Origin: Sipunculus nudus
Taxonomy: Eukaryota; Annelida; Sipuncula; Golfingiida; Sipunculidae
Reading direction: 5' to 3'
Assembly: GCA_026874595.1 (NCBI GenBank)
Contig: CM049314.1
Span: 50,823,812-50,887,811 of the forward strand
Length of the DNA: 64,000 nucleotides
Positions 33,301 to 45,200 of this stretch are shown here, one piece after another. The first letter of the stretch is position 1. Each line of letters starts with the position of its first letter. A program made the position numbers and the translations under genes. The notes under the pieces were generated by a model. It was not told the DNA's origin and did not search any database. It saw nothing but the letters and a program-made list of their open reading frames with translations.

Positions 33301-33814
33301 AAATGTATCTGAATACGAATATGAATATGTACTGCATTAAAAAATTTTATTGCATAAGAATGGAAATTCAGGTGAAAATTAAAGTGTTTGAATACCAGTG
33401 CAGGTACTTTCAAAATGTATTCATGAATGCATTCATCAATATATTCTATAATATCACTTTAATAATCATTTCAGTTATATTTTATTTTAAAATTATATGA
33501 TTTTTTTAAATAAAATTTATACTGGCACAATATTTGTTATTAAATTTTAATAAATAGTTAAACTCTTATTATATGTGCTGCTTATAAGTTATATGGCCAA
33601 GTCAAAATCTGTGTGACAATAGCACTCCATTTGTTAATAAAATAAATGAAATCAATCCTCTTCCCTGACTCCAAAGATACTATCAAAATCATACATAAGC
33701 TAAACACCAACAACTCATGATAAAGCCTTTATTTATTACCACACAAAACCAGCATGTGCCTCATATTTTTTATCATATATAACAGCTGAGCGCCGTGACC
33801 CATGGGTCCCTTGT
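33300..33814 (-). mobile_element. A-family head fragment A4 (inverse copy of 16868-17400)
   Basis: The head GTGACCCATGGGTC with GCGCTCAGCTG lies at 33783-33814 read on minus. The body matches the first ~530 bp of A2, then stops at about 33300 beside GC-rich sequence. It is a 3'-truncated copy. Confidence 0.75.
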
Positions 33815-33829
33815 TTTTTCCTGTAAGCA

Positions 33830-35003
33830 CTTGAAATTAAATTTCATATCCTGTATGAATATGCAAGGGTGCTGTAACTCCTACCATCCCCTTCCCCCAC
33901 CCCACAGTCCTTGCTTTTTGGCACTGTAAACAATAGTTCTATTGCTATCCTATAAAATTTAATAAATAAAAAAATAATATATACAGAGAGACAGAGGCGT
34001 TGCAACTCCCATCATAACCCCATCAATACTTCCACCTGTTAAGTTGGAACTTTATGGGTACTGTATACGATAAAATAGAAAAAATAAGTTTATTAAAAAC
34101 ATTAGATCTCATTAGACAAATATGTAAACTGTTGAACTGTCAACAGCTTATCAAAATGGTAACCAATGGAAACCCATGGTGGGAGCTCAAAATATTATTT
34201 CCAACAATTTCATCAATCATATCAACCAACCATGGCCAAGATTACCTTTTCCGATCAGACTTAATCTACTTTTCATATTTTAGATTTTAACCTTCCAGGT
34301 GTTTAAGTACTGTTGAATGCTCCATCTTCTCTCTCTGTCTCTCTTTCTCTCCTTCTCTGTCTCTCTCTCTTACTCGCTCTCTCTTCTTTTCTCTCTACAT
34401 CCCCTTCCTTGCTGTCCTCACTGTTCCCTTCTCTGAACCCCATCCCAATGTCAACCTCAGTAAACAAGAACAAGATGAATCAGATATATTCATACTTTAA
34501 TATTTTGTATAACTATTCGTCCATATTGTGTAATATGGTGGGCATCATAATAATGTACCTTGTCAAGACTGAAGAGATATTGTGTCATACAGTCACAAAT
34601 TCATAAATCCCCTCATCAGCATAGTTAATCATAACATCATATATGTCAAATTGAAATGTTGCAGACTTCCGTACACTATAGATCCTTCAACAAATAGTCT
34701 TATCATCATTCTATTACTGCTTATTACTGCTGTAATTGCATTCATATTTGCTCAAATATATCGCAATTTTCAACCCCTCCTAAATAAATAAAAAATAAAC
34801 CACTATATTTTACTCTATTAATCCATCAGTCAGGTTATTTCATTTATCATTTACTCACATATTACATTACATTCCTTTATAATAGCCCAACATATCCATG
34901 ATATTCATAAGCTTTATCGACTCGATATAGTATCACAATTGGGAAACATTTATAGTCCAATCACGATCAGCTGAGCGCTGTGACCAATGGGTCCCTTGTT
35001 TGT
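33830..35003 (-). mobile_element. A-family element A5
   Basis: The head (minus) with GACCCATTGGTCACAGCGCTCAGCTGA lies at 34967-35000; the central palindrome has one mismatch. The body matches A7 in reverse (TAAGCTGTTGACAGTTCAGCAGTTTACA around 55662-55690 versus 34125-34150). It includes a CT-rich simple repeat (34320-34430). A4's head abuts its distal end, so A4 and A5 are arranged head-to-tail. Confidence 0.55.
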
Positions 35004-35089
35004 TATTAAAACAAATATTTTTCAATTTTTTTACTATTAAATGACAACAATTATGTCAGTTTCTTGGCTGTAATTACATCTAGTGTCCC

Positions 35090-35139
35090 AGAACCTGGTG
35101 TGTGTATTGATCACAAGTGGATGCCAAATAGTAATCACC

Positions 35140-35173
<34 letters not shown>

Positions 35174-36173
35174 CTCCATCCATCCATACACACAATTTTG
35201 TTTCCAGTTAATAACTCCAGGTTGGATTGATACATGGATTTCAAACTTTACTTTAATATGGCCCAACACTAAAGCCAGACCCTATATGATTATTGTGTCT
35301 TGAGGTCAAAGGTCAAGGTCACATGACTCATTTAATAAATCATGGCTGCATTTTAAGCCAAGCTTTTCATCCCAAACTTTCCATCCTGCACATTTAACAC
35401 AATTGCTAGTATTGGGGGAGCATAAATGAATTTGGGGTCACAAGGTCAAAGTCATAGGGGCCATCTGTTCACAAATTAGTATCCAGATGATAACTCCAGT
35501 TTAGAGTGAAACATTGGTTTCAAACTTAATTTTTATATGGCTTACCATTAAAGTAAGAACCATGTCAATTTTGGGGCAAAGGTCAAGGTCAAAGGGCCCA
35601 TTAAAAAAAATGTGTATGCATTTCAAGCCAAACTTTTCATCACAAACCTTCCATCTTCAAGATATTGCTAGCCTGCCAATAGGGGAAGATTTTATTCAAT
35701 TTTTGGGGTCATAGGGTCAAAGTTCAAGGTCAGAGGGCCAATCCATTCCCAAATCAGTTTATGGATGATAATTCTGGTTTTGATAGACAGATTGGCTTCA
35801 AACTTGATTTATTAATGACCCATCACTTAAGTAAATTTATTTTGATTTTCAGGGTCCAGAGATCAAAGTTGAAGGTCACAGGAGCCACACTGTAAATCAA
35901 ACTTTTCATCTCAAACTTTCCATCTTTCACACATGGCTAATTTGCCCAATGTGAGGAAATCTGTAGATTTTGAGGTTACCTGCTCTGAGGTCAAGGTCAC
36001 TTTTTAAAGATTGTTACAATAATCTAAATGCTGCAAGTTCAAGGATAATAAGTTCTTAGCCTTTTTGGTCACAAGGTCATTGGTTAAGGTCACAGGACTG
36101 TCATTCTGAACAATTTCTTTAAAATATTCTTATAGACAAATCGGCTGAGCGTCGAGACCCATGGGTCCCCTAG
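35090..36173 (-). mobile_element. A-family element A6
   Basis: The head (minus) GGGACCCATGGGTCTCGACGCTCAGCCGA lies at 36142-36173. The body repeats GGTCAAGGTCA-type motifs and AAACTTTCCATC blocks about every 190-260 bp, and matches A9 (58742-59160) in reverse. A GTCTGTCTGTCT run at 35141-35172 is the linker equivalent. The hairpin tail is missing to the left. Confidence 0.6.
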
Positions 36174-36239
36174 TTTTTTTCTATCTTTTTTTTTTTTCTT
36201 CTTCTTCTTCCGGACACTCCTTTGCGACCAAAATATTTC

Positions 36240-37037
36240 AAGATTTGCTGGGCCAATCGCGCTGTCACTTCATAGTTTTACTTACCAGGCTTATAAGAGG
36301 CAACACCTGATTAAATTTTGAGAGTTGTCTCAACAGCTTTATTATGCTAATTTAAATTAGCTTAACAAGCAGTTTTCTTTGTGCTCGTGCTCAAAACATA
36401 ACTGTAAATGTGATTTGTACTAAACTTTGTCGATACCCTGAGAGTTCTCCTCTGACAAGTTGATTAACTTTTTGGATCAATCTGTGCATATTTAGTAGGT
36501 CATTTGCATAATTATGTTAATCAGCCATGTGTAAATTTGTCAATTTTTATCAGATTCTCAAGTCTATCCATTACGTTTGAACATGTAATATTTTTTTTTC
36601 ACGGAGGACATGATTCTTATGAATACTAATGAAATCTTTTGCATTTTTATGCCTTATTTGCATGTTTATGTCTTTTTTTGCATATTTATTACCTTCCCAC
36701 ATGTACTTCCTTGCCACCTTGATAAGTCAAGTTCAGCACGGCCAATCAGGCTGTTACTTCATATGTGTCCTTACCAAGTATGAGGCAACACCTGATTAGA
36801 TTTTGAGAGTCGTCTCAACAGTTCGATTATGCTAATTAGCTGAACGAGCACTTTTCTTTGAGCTTGGATTCAAAACATAACTGTAAATGTGATTTGTAGA
36901 AAACATTGTCGATACCTTGAGAGTTCCCCTCTTAGAAGTTGATTAACATTTGGGGCCAATATGTGCATATTAAGTAGGTCATTTGCTTAATTCTTTAAAT
37001 CAGCCATGTGTAAATTTGTTAATTTTATCAAATTCTC
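36240..37037. repeat. About 490-bp tandem repeat, two units plus a third interrupted
   Basis: GCCAATC(G/A)(C/G)GCTGT(C/T)ACTTCATA, then GGCAACACCTGATTA, then CTCAACAG recur at 36254 and 36741; CTCAAGTCTATCCATTAC recurs at 36558 and 37035. The second unit is interrupted by the SINE at 37053 and resumes at 37495. Confidence 0.75.
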
Positions 37038-37052
37038 AAGTCTATCCATTAC

Positions 37053-37479
37053 AGACCGGCTTCTGTGGCTCAGGAGTCGAGCGCAGGACTCAAAGCCGGA
37101 AGATCGTGGGTTCGAATCTTAGCCTAGGCGGTGAGGTTTTTCACGGTCGGCCCTATTCCATGGGTGAGCGCTCTGCAGGCTTAATGGGTAGGCTGTGCCC
37201 CTCAGCCTTGTATCACTTACATACGAGTGCGTCGTTTTGGGTTCCTCGATGTTATGACCCAGCAATGGGGATGATAACACACCCAGGACCCGCAGGTGCG
37301 TTAGACACCAGGCCTGGGTGACACCAGGATACAAAATAAAAAAAAATTATAGGAAGCGAGTGCTTCCGTCCTGTCAAGTATAGTCCTAAACCGAAATGGA
37401 AACTCTGCAGATGTACATACTTAGATTAAGAATTAGATAAGTCAGCATAAAAAATGGAGGCGGTAACCTCCACCAAAAA
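37053..37479 (+). mobile_element. tRNA-derived SINE with 15-bp target duplication, copy 1
   Basis: 427 bp. The internal RNA polymerase III promoter has an A-box-like TGGCTCAGGAGTCG (37066-37079) and a good B box GGTTCGAATCT (37109-37119). A 3' part with a hairpin (TGGAGGCGGTAACCTCCA) and A-run follows. Flanks AAGTCTATCCATTAC (37038-37052) and AAGTCTATCCACTAC (37480-37494) form the target duplication. It needs LINE machinery in trans. Confidence 0.85.
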
Positions 37480-37712
37480 AAGTCTATCCACTACATGTTT
37501 GAAAATGTAACACTTTTTCATGTAGGACATGATTTTAATGCTTACTGATTTGGATAAAATTTACCCATTTGCATATTTATTTTTTGCATGGTCTTTCATG
37601 TCGTTTTCAAATCTTCCTTGAACCAGAAGCTTCTTCTTTTTAGCTGGTGGCATAAACCCGGGAAGGAAATTTTGGATACACTATTTAATCGGTATGCCTA
37701 TATTGGCGTAAG

Positions 37713-38160
37713 GTGACCGTCCAATCGGACCACAAGCCTCTAGAGGCAAATTTTAAGAAATTACTTGACAAAGCACCTCGCAGACTGCATGGCATGCTTC
37801 TTAAACTACAGAAATATGAAACTGATCTATTGTATACACAGAGGAAAAAGATGTATTTAGCAGATACACTTTCACGGGCTTACATCTGTGATAATGAAAT
37901 CCAGAATGAGAGGACTTCGATCAGGTTCATGCTGCTCAGTACGTTCCAGTTGCTTAAGCGAGGATGGCGATGGTTAAATCTGCTATAGAATCAATGAGGT
38001 AATGGACACTCTTAAAGAAACAATCTTGAGAGGCTGGTCAGAGGACAAAATGGCTGTGCCAATAAGCATAATGCCATATTTCTCATACAGAGACGAGCTA
38101 GCAGTCCATGATGGACTTGTCTATGCAGGGGAGAGGGTGATAATACCTGAAGGAAATATA
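37713..38160 (+). pseudogene. Ty3-like RNase H end and integrase start, copy 1
   Basis: 37713-37988 encodes the RNase H C-terminus (VQSDHKPLEANFKKLL, then LADTLSRAY). 38002-38160 encodes the integrase N-terminal arm (AVHDGLVYAGERVIIPEGN). The frame is broken between the blocks by TAG at 37986-37988. The insertion at 38161 cuts the integrase arm. The reverse transcriptase is missing upstream. Confidence 0.85.
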
Positions 38161-39349
38161 CAGTGGAACCCCACAATTACGACCACCCTGGGGACTGAGC
38201 AAAGTGGTCGTAATTTGGGGGTGGTCGTATTTGTGCAACTCTTACCTTGGTCGCATATATCACGGCGATGTTTGATATGTATCAGTTTGTATATATTGCA
38301 TATCTTTAATGTGAATTATAACAAAATATTTTACTAAGCGAAGAACCCTTATTAGGAATGTTTTATGTTGTGTAGCTGAAAAGAAAACAAAATTGTTTTA
38401 TATATTTATTCATGATAAAAATATATATACATTGACACATACGTAGTGACTGATGATTAACACATAATTACACTAGAGACAATACGAAGATAACCTACTT
38501 GAACATATTGAACATAATTCGTGGCTGTCATATATTTAGCCCTCCGCCTGAGTATATATTGCGTGCACTTGAGTTTTAACTGCTGAGCCAGTTGGCGCTG
38601 ACTGCATCCTGGTGTTTCCGCCTTGATTATCACCACTTTCTCCTTCAAAAAGCGCTCTTTCCGAACCAGTAGAGAAATAAACTGACAGCTATTCTGATAA
38701 GGCAAGACAACGGATTTGCCCCCATGCAAGCTTTGTATTTATACATTTGACTGACTGCTCAATACTCAGTGTGAGTAAGGTATGAGCACATTTAAGATTA
38801 ACTAGATCATTAATTTGACCAATGAGGATCGAACATTATGTGATGAGTAAAAATATTAAGCTCTCGCCCCCGCACTTTTGGTAGCTGTAATACAGGTGAT
38901 CACTGGGGGGCAATTAGCATCGCTAGCCCAAGACCCCAGGGCAGTTAGCCAGGCGGCCGGCTCATTAAGTAATCAGCCGATAGTTACCCTCTTTGATCTA
39001 CAACTTACGCCTCAACGAGTCTCAGCGGGGACACCTAGTCAGGAAGGGTTACACTATGGTTGGGAACCCTTGTTACCCTCTTTGATCTTTCGTTAAGGCG
39101 CCTGTGACAAGGCGCAGCCATTGACTCGTGACAAAAGTTGTTTCAGTACTTCTCGGCGGTGGTCGCATTAGCGGGGTCGCATTAGCGCTGGGGCCAGGAT
39201 ATCTGGTCGTAATTCTGAATTTAGGTGTGGTCGTAATTTTGAGTCATTTTTAAACATAAATAAACTAAAAAAAATTCGGAACCAAGCAAAGTAGTCGTAA
39301 TTGTGGGGTGGTCGTAATTGTGGGGTGGTCGCAAGGCGGGGTTCCACTG
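38161..39349 (-). mobile_element. Tigger/pogo-like DNA transposon, internally deleted
   Basis: 1189 bp, ends CAGTGGAACCCC and GGGGTTCCACTG, flanked by TA (38159-38160 and 39350-39351). The unoccupied site is preserved at 41159-41160, which proves the limits. Minus strand 38729-38457 encodes 90 residues with KEKVVIIKAETPGCSQRQLAQQ, similar in pattern to the CENP-B/pogo N-terminal helix-turn-helix. The catalytic domain is missing. The GTGGTCGTAATT motif repeats near both ends. Confidence 0.85.
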
Positions 39350-39351
39350 TA

Positions 39352-40028
39352 CTATAAGGGGCGCATAAGACATCAGGCCTACTACCCCTCAGCTATCAGT
39401 ATTTGGACTGACCCATTAATACCTACATATTGTAAAGTAGGCTTGCCTACAGCCGGGAAGGTTCAGGCCTGCTCACTCTTCTGTGTGCACTTGAGTGATG
39501 CAGACGTCGGCCACTGGTCACCACTAGGTTTAGTCATTTAGACGTGTTAAGGGGCTAAAGGATAATCGACATAAGGCGAAGTTCAGTAGCCTGCCGCGAC
39601 CCTTCTAGCTCCCTGTTTATCACGTTTAACTATCAGGCTGGCAGTATAATGTAAAAGACTGATCTTTCGGCCATGAGGTAATGTTTAACTTAAATTTCTG
39701 TGTCGTTTTCTATTTTCTGTGAGAAAAATCCTACACACTCCTCACACTTGGGAGTTGATGGGTGTCTCAGGAGGCTAGAGAGAGTGCGTACTAGCTAATT
39801 ATGAACACGGAAATGAGAGACTTTATTGCTAACTGTACAACCTGCAAGTCATATAGTGTGTCAAACCAGAAAGAACCTCTCATGAGCCTCGACGTTCCAG
39901 ACCGGCCTTTGGCCTGGGTTGGAGTAGACTTGTTTGAGGTTAACAATGTGAATTACTTGATCACTGTCGACTACAACAGTAACTTTTAGGAAGTTGATAA
40001 ACTAACCACAACTAATGCAAAAACCGTT
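39352..40028 (+). pseudogene. Ty3-like integrase fragment, copy 1
   Basis: 39801-39989 encodes the integrase zinc-finger end and first catalytic region (MRDFIANCTTCKSY, then GVDLFEVNN). It ends at TAG in NSNF-stop where tryptophan is usual. The copy stops at AAAACCGTTA, where unit 2 begins. 39352-39720 is non-coding insertion-like text also present in unit 2. Confidence 0.8.
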
Positions 40029-41836
40029 AATTCTCAAGTCTATCCATTACAGACCGGCTTCTGTGGCTCAGGAGTCGAGCGCAGGACTCAAAGCCGGAAG
40101 ATCGTGGGTTCGAATCTCAGCCTAGTCGGTGAGGTTTTTCACGGTCGGCCCTAGTCCATGGGTGAGCGCTCTGCAGGCTTAATGGGAAGGCTGTGCCCCT
40201 CAGCCGTGTATCACTTACATACGAGTGCGTCTTTTTTGGGTTCCTCGATGTTATGACCCAGCAATGGGGATAATAACACACCCAGGACCCGCAGGTGCGT
40301 TAGACACCAGGCCTGGGTGACACCAGGATACAAAATAAAGAAAAAATGATAGGAAGCGAGTGCTTCCATTCTGTCAAGTAGTCCTAAACCGAAATGGAAA
40401 CTCTGCAGATGTACATACTTAGATTAAGAATTAGATAAGTCAGTATAAAAAATGGAGGCGGTAACCTCCACCAAAAAAGTCTATCCACTACATGTTTGAA
40501 AATGTAACACTTTTTCATGGAGGACATGATTTTAATGCTTACTGATTTGGATAAAATTTACCCATTTGCATATTTATGTTTTGCATGGTCTTTCATGTCG
40601 TTTTCCAATCCTCCTTGAACCAGAAGCCTCTTCTTTTTAGCTGGTGGCATAAACCCGGGAAGGAAATTTTGGATACACTATTTAATCGGTATGCCTATAT
40701 TGGCGTAAGGTGACCGTCCAATCGGACCACAAGTCTCTAGAGGCAAATTTTAAGAAATTACTTGACAAAGCACCTCGCAGACTGCATGGCATGCTTCTTA
40801 AACTACAGAAATATGAAACTGATCTATTGTATACACAGAGGAAAAAGATGTATTTAGCAGATACACTTTCACGGGCTTACATCTGTGATAATGAAATCCA
40901 GAATGAGAGGACTTCGATCAGGTTCATGCGGCTCAGTACGTTCCAGTTGCTTAAGCGAGGATGGCGATGGTTAAATCTGCTATAGAATCAATGAGGTAAT
41001 GGACACTCTTAAAGAAACAATCTTGAGAGGCTGGTCAGAGGACAAAATGGCTGTGCCAATAAACATAATGCCATATTTCTCATACAGAGACGAGCTAGCA
41101 GTCCATGATGGACTTGTCTATGCAGGAGAGAGGGTGATAATACCTGAAGGAAATATACTTTAAGGGGCGCATAAGACATCAGGCCTACTACCCCTCAGCT
41201 ATCAGTATTTGGACTGACCCATTAATGCCACCCCTATTGTAAAGTAGGCTTGTCTACAGCCGGGAAGGTTCAGGCCTGCTCACTCTTCTGTGTGCACTTG
41301 AGTGATGCAGACGTCGGCCACTGGTCACCACTAGGTCTAGTCATTTAGACGTGTTAAGGGGCTAAAGGATAATCGACATAAGGCGAAGTTCAGTAGCCTG
41401 CCGCGACCCTTCTAGCTCCCTGTTTATCACGTTTAACTATCAGGCTGGCAGTATAATGTAAAAGACGGATCTTTCGGCCATGAGGTAATTTTTAACCTAA
41501 ATTTCTGTGTTGTTTTCTATTTTCTGTGAGGAAAATCCTACACACTCCTCACACTTGGGAGTTGATGGGTGTCTCAGGAGGCTAGAGAGAGTGCGTACTA
41601 GCTAATTATGAACACGGAAATGAGAGACTTTATTGCTAACTGTACAACCTGCAAGTCATATAGTGTGTCAAACCAGAAAGAACCTCTCATGAGCCTCGAC
41701 GTTCCAGACCGGCCTTTGGCCAGGGTTGGAGTAGACTTGTTTGAGGTTAACAATGTGAATTACTTGATCACTGTCGACTACAACAGTAACTTTTAGGAAG
41801 TTGATAAACTAACCACAACTAATGCAAAAACCGTTA
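40029..41836 (+). repeat. Tandem duplication unit 2 (empty site)
   Basis: Near-identical to unit 1 minus the pogo-like element. Small differences such as CTGCTCAG versus GCGGCTCAG and single-base deletions show independent decay after duplication. Confidence 0.9.
40051..40476 (+). mobile_element. tRNA-derived SINE, copy 2 (carried by the duplication)
   Basis: Same sequence, boxes and flanks as 37053-37479, so it was copied with the tandem duplication and not inserted a second time. Confidence 0.85.
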
Positions 41837-42284
41837 TCAGTAAACTTAAGGCTCATTTTGCCAGGTATGGCATACCTGACAATGTTGTAAGCGATAATGG
41901 ACCGCAGTTTAACTGCTATGATTTCCACAGATTCGCTAACAAAAATGACTTTCAACATGTAACAAGCAGTCTTTTAAACAGCCAGGCTAATGGAAAAGCT
42001 GAATCTACCGTCAGAACAGCAAAGAGGATAACCAAGAAAGCTAGAGATGCAAAGAGTGATGTATATCTAGCTGTTCTAGATCAACGTAACACACCATCAC
42101 AGGGCATGACCTCAAGTCCAGCTCAGCAACTGATAAGTAGGCGAACTAAGACACTGCTTCCGGCCACAACACAAGTGCACGGACCGAAAGTTGATGACCG
42201 TCAGTACGCGAAACGTGAGATCAAGCAAAGTCATCTGAAACAGGCCAGGAACTACAACAAGACGTCAAAACTACTCGCAGTATT
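40710..42284 (+). pseudogene. Ty3-like RNase H-integrase remnant, copy 2
   Basis: RNase H end at 40710-40985, integrase arm at 40999-41160, zinc-finger and first aspartate (GVDLFE) at 41608-41796, then after a TAG (41794-41796) the frame continues. That part holds the second aspartate (SDNGPQF, about 41918) and the glutamate (NGKAEST, about 41991), to about 42290. Text between 41163 and 41530 is non-coding and probably an old insertion. The right end is cut by the inverted repeat at 42285. Confidence 0.85.
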
Positions 42285-45200
42285 GCTACCTTAATACAGT
42301 TTAATTCAGAACGTATTTGACCAAGGAAAATACTGAACAAAATTTCTTTTTCGGAACATTTTTGCCTGTGTATAAACATTTTAGCTTGTAATATATGAAA
42401 AATCAGATTATTAGCATGAGTCGATTTCGTTTTAACGTTAGACCCAAACAGAATTGTGTCGAGTGATAATGAAAGTTTTGTTTTATCGTACTTTTCATAT
42501 AATTATTCAAATTTATTTCAAAATGAGTTCAATTTCGGACATGAGAAAAATCATGAGATTTGCAGTAGTCACATATACTATTTTCTACAAGTTTCATGTG
42601 GTGATAGTGTTTTAATACTACTCGCATATCTCAGTGGTTCGCTTATAAATATATTAAATTGTTCAAGACTGATATTGCAGTTTTGTTTCCAGTAAGCAAA
42701 AGCTGTTTGTTACTCGTATTTCGTTTTTATAAATATATTATAAATATTTTTACATTTATTTGATTTGTTAAATTTAATATCGCTGTCTTGACCGTCAAGT
42801 GTAATAGGTCTTTGAATTAACAACTGACTTCACCAATGTTTTGGTATTGCATTAACTTTACCATGATATTCAATAAAATTTATATTTATCTTAAACTTCT
42901 GTTTCAACTCTTCCATTGATAAGATGGCTCCATTCATGATCAAGTCCCTGACACGCAGAATCCCTGATTTGTACCAATGTTTATAAAATATACCTTTTAT
43001 ACCGTTTTCTGTTGTTATAAATGTGTTATACCAGATTATCTCTTTTTCGATATCTTTGCAGCTGGTCGGTAATGCGTAAGATCGAATTTCCTTAAGCGTG
43101 TTATATAAATAAATTAATAACATTCTCATAAAAGGTAGGCAAGTCTCGAGGAATATGTAATAGGCAACGGCTCTAAAGTATATCTTTGAAGGACATAAAG
43201 GCCTTCCCCAGGTATACATTTACTAAATTTCATGCCACCGAATTAGATCTTTCCACAGTTTTGCTAATCCAGCTAACCTTTATTGCTTTGTTCTTAATTT
43301 CTTTGTCTAGAAGCTTTAAACCCCCTTTATGATCTGTCCTTTCAACACTTCATGTTTTATCTTTGGTGGTCGGTTATTTCATATAAATGAATTAATACTG
43401 CGCTGTACCTCTTTTATATATAAATCTGGTATATTAAATAGGGACAAACAATACATTAGCTGTGACAGACCAATAGTTTTAGTGATTAAAATCTTGCCTT
43501 TAAGTGTTAGTGATCTACGACACCATGAATTCAACAGTAATTTATTTTCTCTATTCTCTCCTTTATATTATATTCCGCAGTTTCACGTTCGCATCTACAA
43601 AATGTTATCCCCAGTGCACGAAATTTATCAACAGTCCATCTGACTGGTAGATCACCGTCCTCTTTCCTGCTGTGCAGCCTAACCACAGGGCTTCCGTTTT
43701 ATCTATAGATTCGCTTTTTAACCCGATTTTTTTAAAGTTTCGAAAAGCCGTTTTCCTGACATCAGATCAGCAACAAAACAAGTGGTATCGTCTACCAATA
43801 GTGAAAGTAGAATTTCCAAATTACCGAAAGTATCCCCTCTAATTGACTTGTCGTTTCGGATATTAATTGAAAATAATTCAAGTGCCAAAACAAATAGAAT
43901 GGGCAATAATGGACACCCTTGTCGAACTCCCAGCTTAATTAGAAATCGATCTGATATAAAACCATTGTTCAGTTCACAACTACATATCTCCGTATAAAGA
44001 ACCTTAACCCATTCTAACTAGTAACTGGGTATATTATATTAATTCTATGTTTGCCATAAGAAATCCCATTCTAACGTGTCAGAAGCCTTTTCTAAGTCGA
44101 CTAGGATTAGTATATTTAGAATTTTATGTATAGAGGATAAGTTTATATAACATCTTGTATTATTCTAATATTTTCACCAATATACCGGCCTGGCTCGAAA
44201 CTGGTTTGGTTTGGGTGGATTAAGTGAGATAAATATGGTTTCAGCCTATTTGACAAAGCTTTTGCTATTATTTTATAATCAATTGTGAGAAGTGAAATTG
44301 GCCGCCAGTTTTTTTTTATTAAACTTTTGTTTTTTTCTTTTTTTAATTAACGATATTACGCCCCTTTTTTGTTCTACTGAAAGCGATTTAACTTTTAATG
44401 AATAATTTAGACATTGTAAGAATAAGTCCGATATACTATCCCAAAAACATAAATAGAATTCAGATGTGAAACCATCGAGATCAGGGCTTTTGCCCGGCTT
44501 GAATTCTTTTAATGCACGGTGGGATTCTGCAAGTGTAAGCGGTTTTTTAAGCTTTTCTGTATCTGGAACTTTCAGTTTTGGAGTATTCTGTTCGTAAAAG
44601 AACACACATTTTATTGGTCCATTTGAATTAGTTCTTTTCGATTTATAGAGGTCTCGGTAAAAATCATGGCATACTTCTAAATATTTTTGTCTGATAATAA
44701 ATTAGAGTTCCGTCTTTTTCAAGCGTCGAAATGCTTTTACTGTTATAATTTCTTTTTTCTAAAGAGAAGAAGTAACTCGTATTTTTTCAGCCTTTTAGAA
44801 CCACCTTTGTTTAGAACGGAGTATAACACCCCTGGATTTTCCATCTAAATTTCATCTAAACCAGTTTTAACTTCTTTTAATTTGCGAAGGGATATTTCAT
44901 CTTCTTGGTTCTCGTTTTTTTTTTTTCAAATAATTTTTCAAACTCTTTCTGAAGTATTTCCTCCTCTCTTTTCTTGCGCTTATTTTAATATTAGATTGTA
45001 TACCCGCGGATTTCGCACTTAACTATGTTCAACACTGTATGTTTATTTTCCACGTCATTATATTTGGTTTTCAGATTACATAAATGAGATTTTATTAAAT
45101 GTACATGTTCATCTTCAAATAACAACATTATTAAATTTCCAATAGCTTGGACCTCTTTTCTTTTGTTGTTTTGAATGAAATGTCATCGTTATTAAGCAGT

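Larger units (their letters stand above)
37031..40028 (+). repeat. Tandem duplication unit 1 (with pogo-like insertion)
   Basis: This unit and 40029-41836 are almost identical. Offsets are 2997 bp before the insertion and 1807 bp after it, a difference of 1190. So the original unit is about 1.8 kb and unit 1 gained the 1189-bp element at 38161 plus a TA. The junction falls between AAAACCGTTA and AATTCTCAAG. Confidence 0.9.

Noticed and set aside
37066-37119. Functional tRNA gene
   Set aside because: A and B boxes are present but no cloverleaf can be drawn and a SINE body with a target duplication follows.
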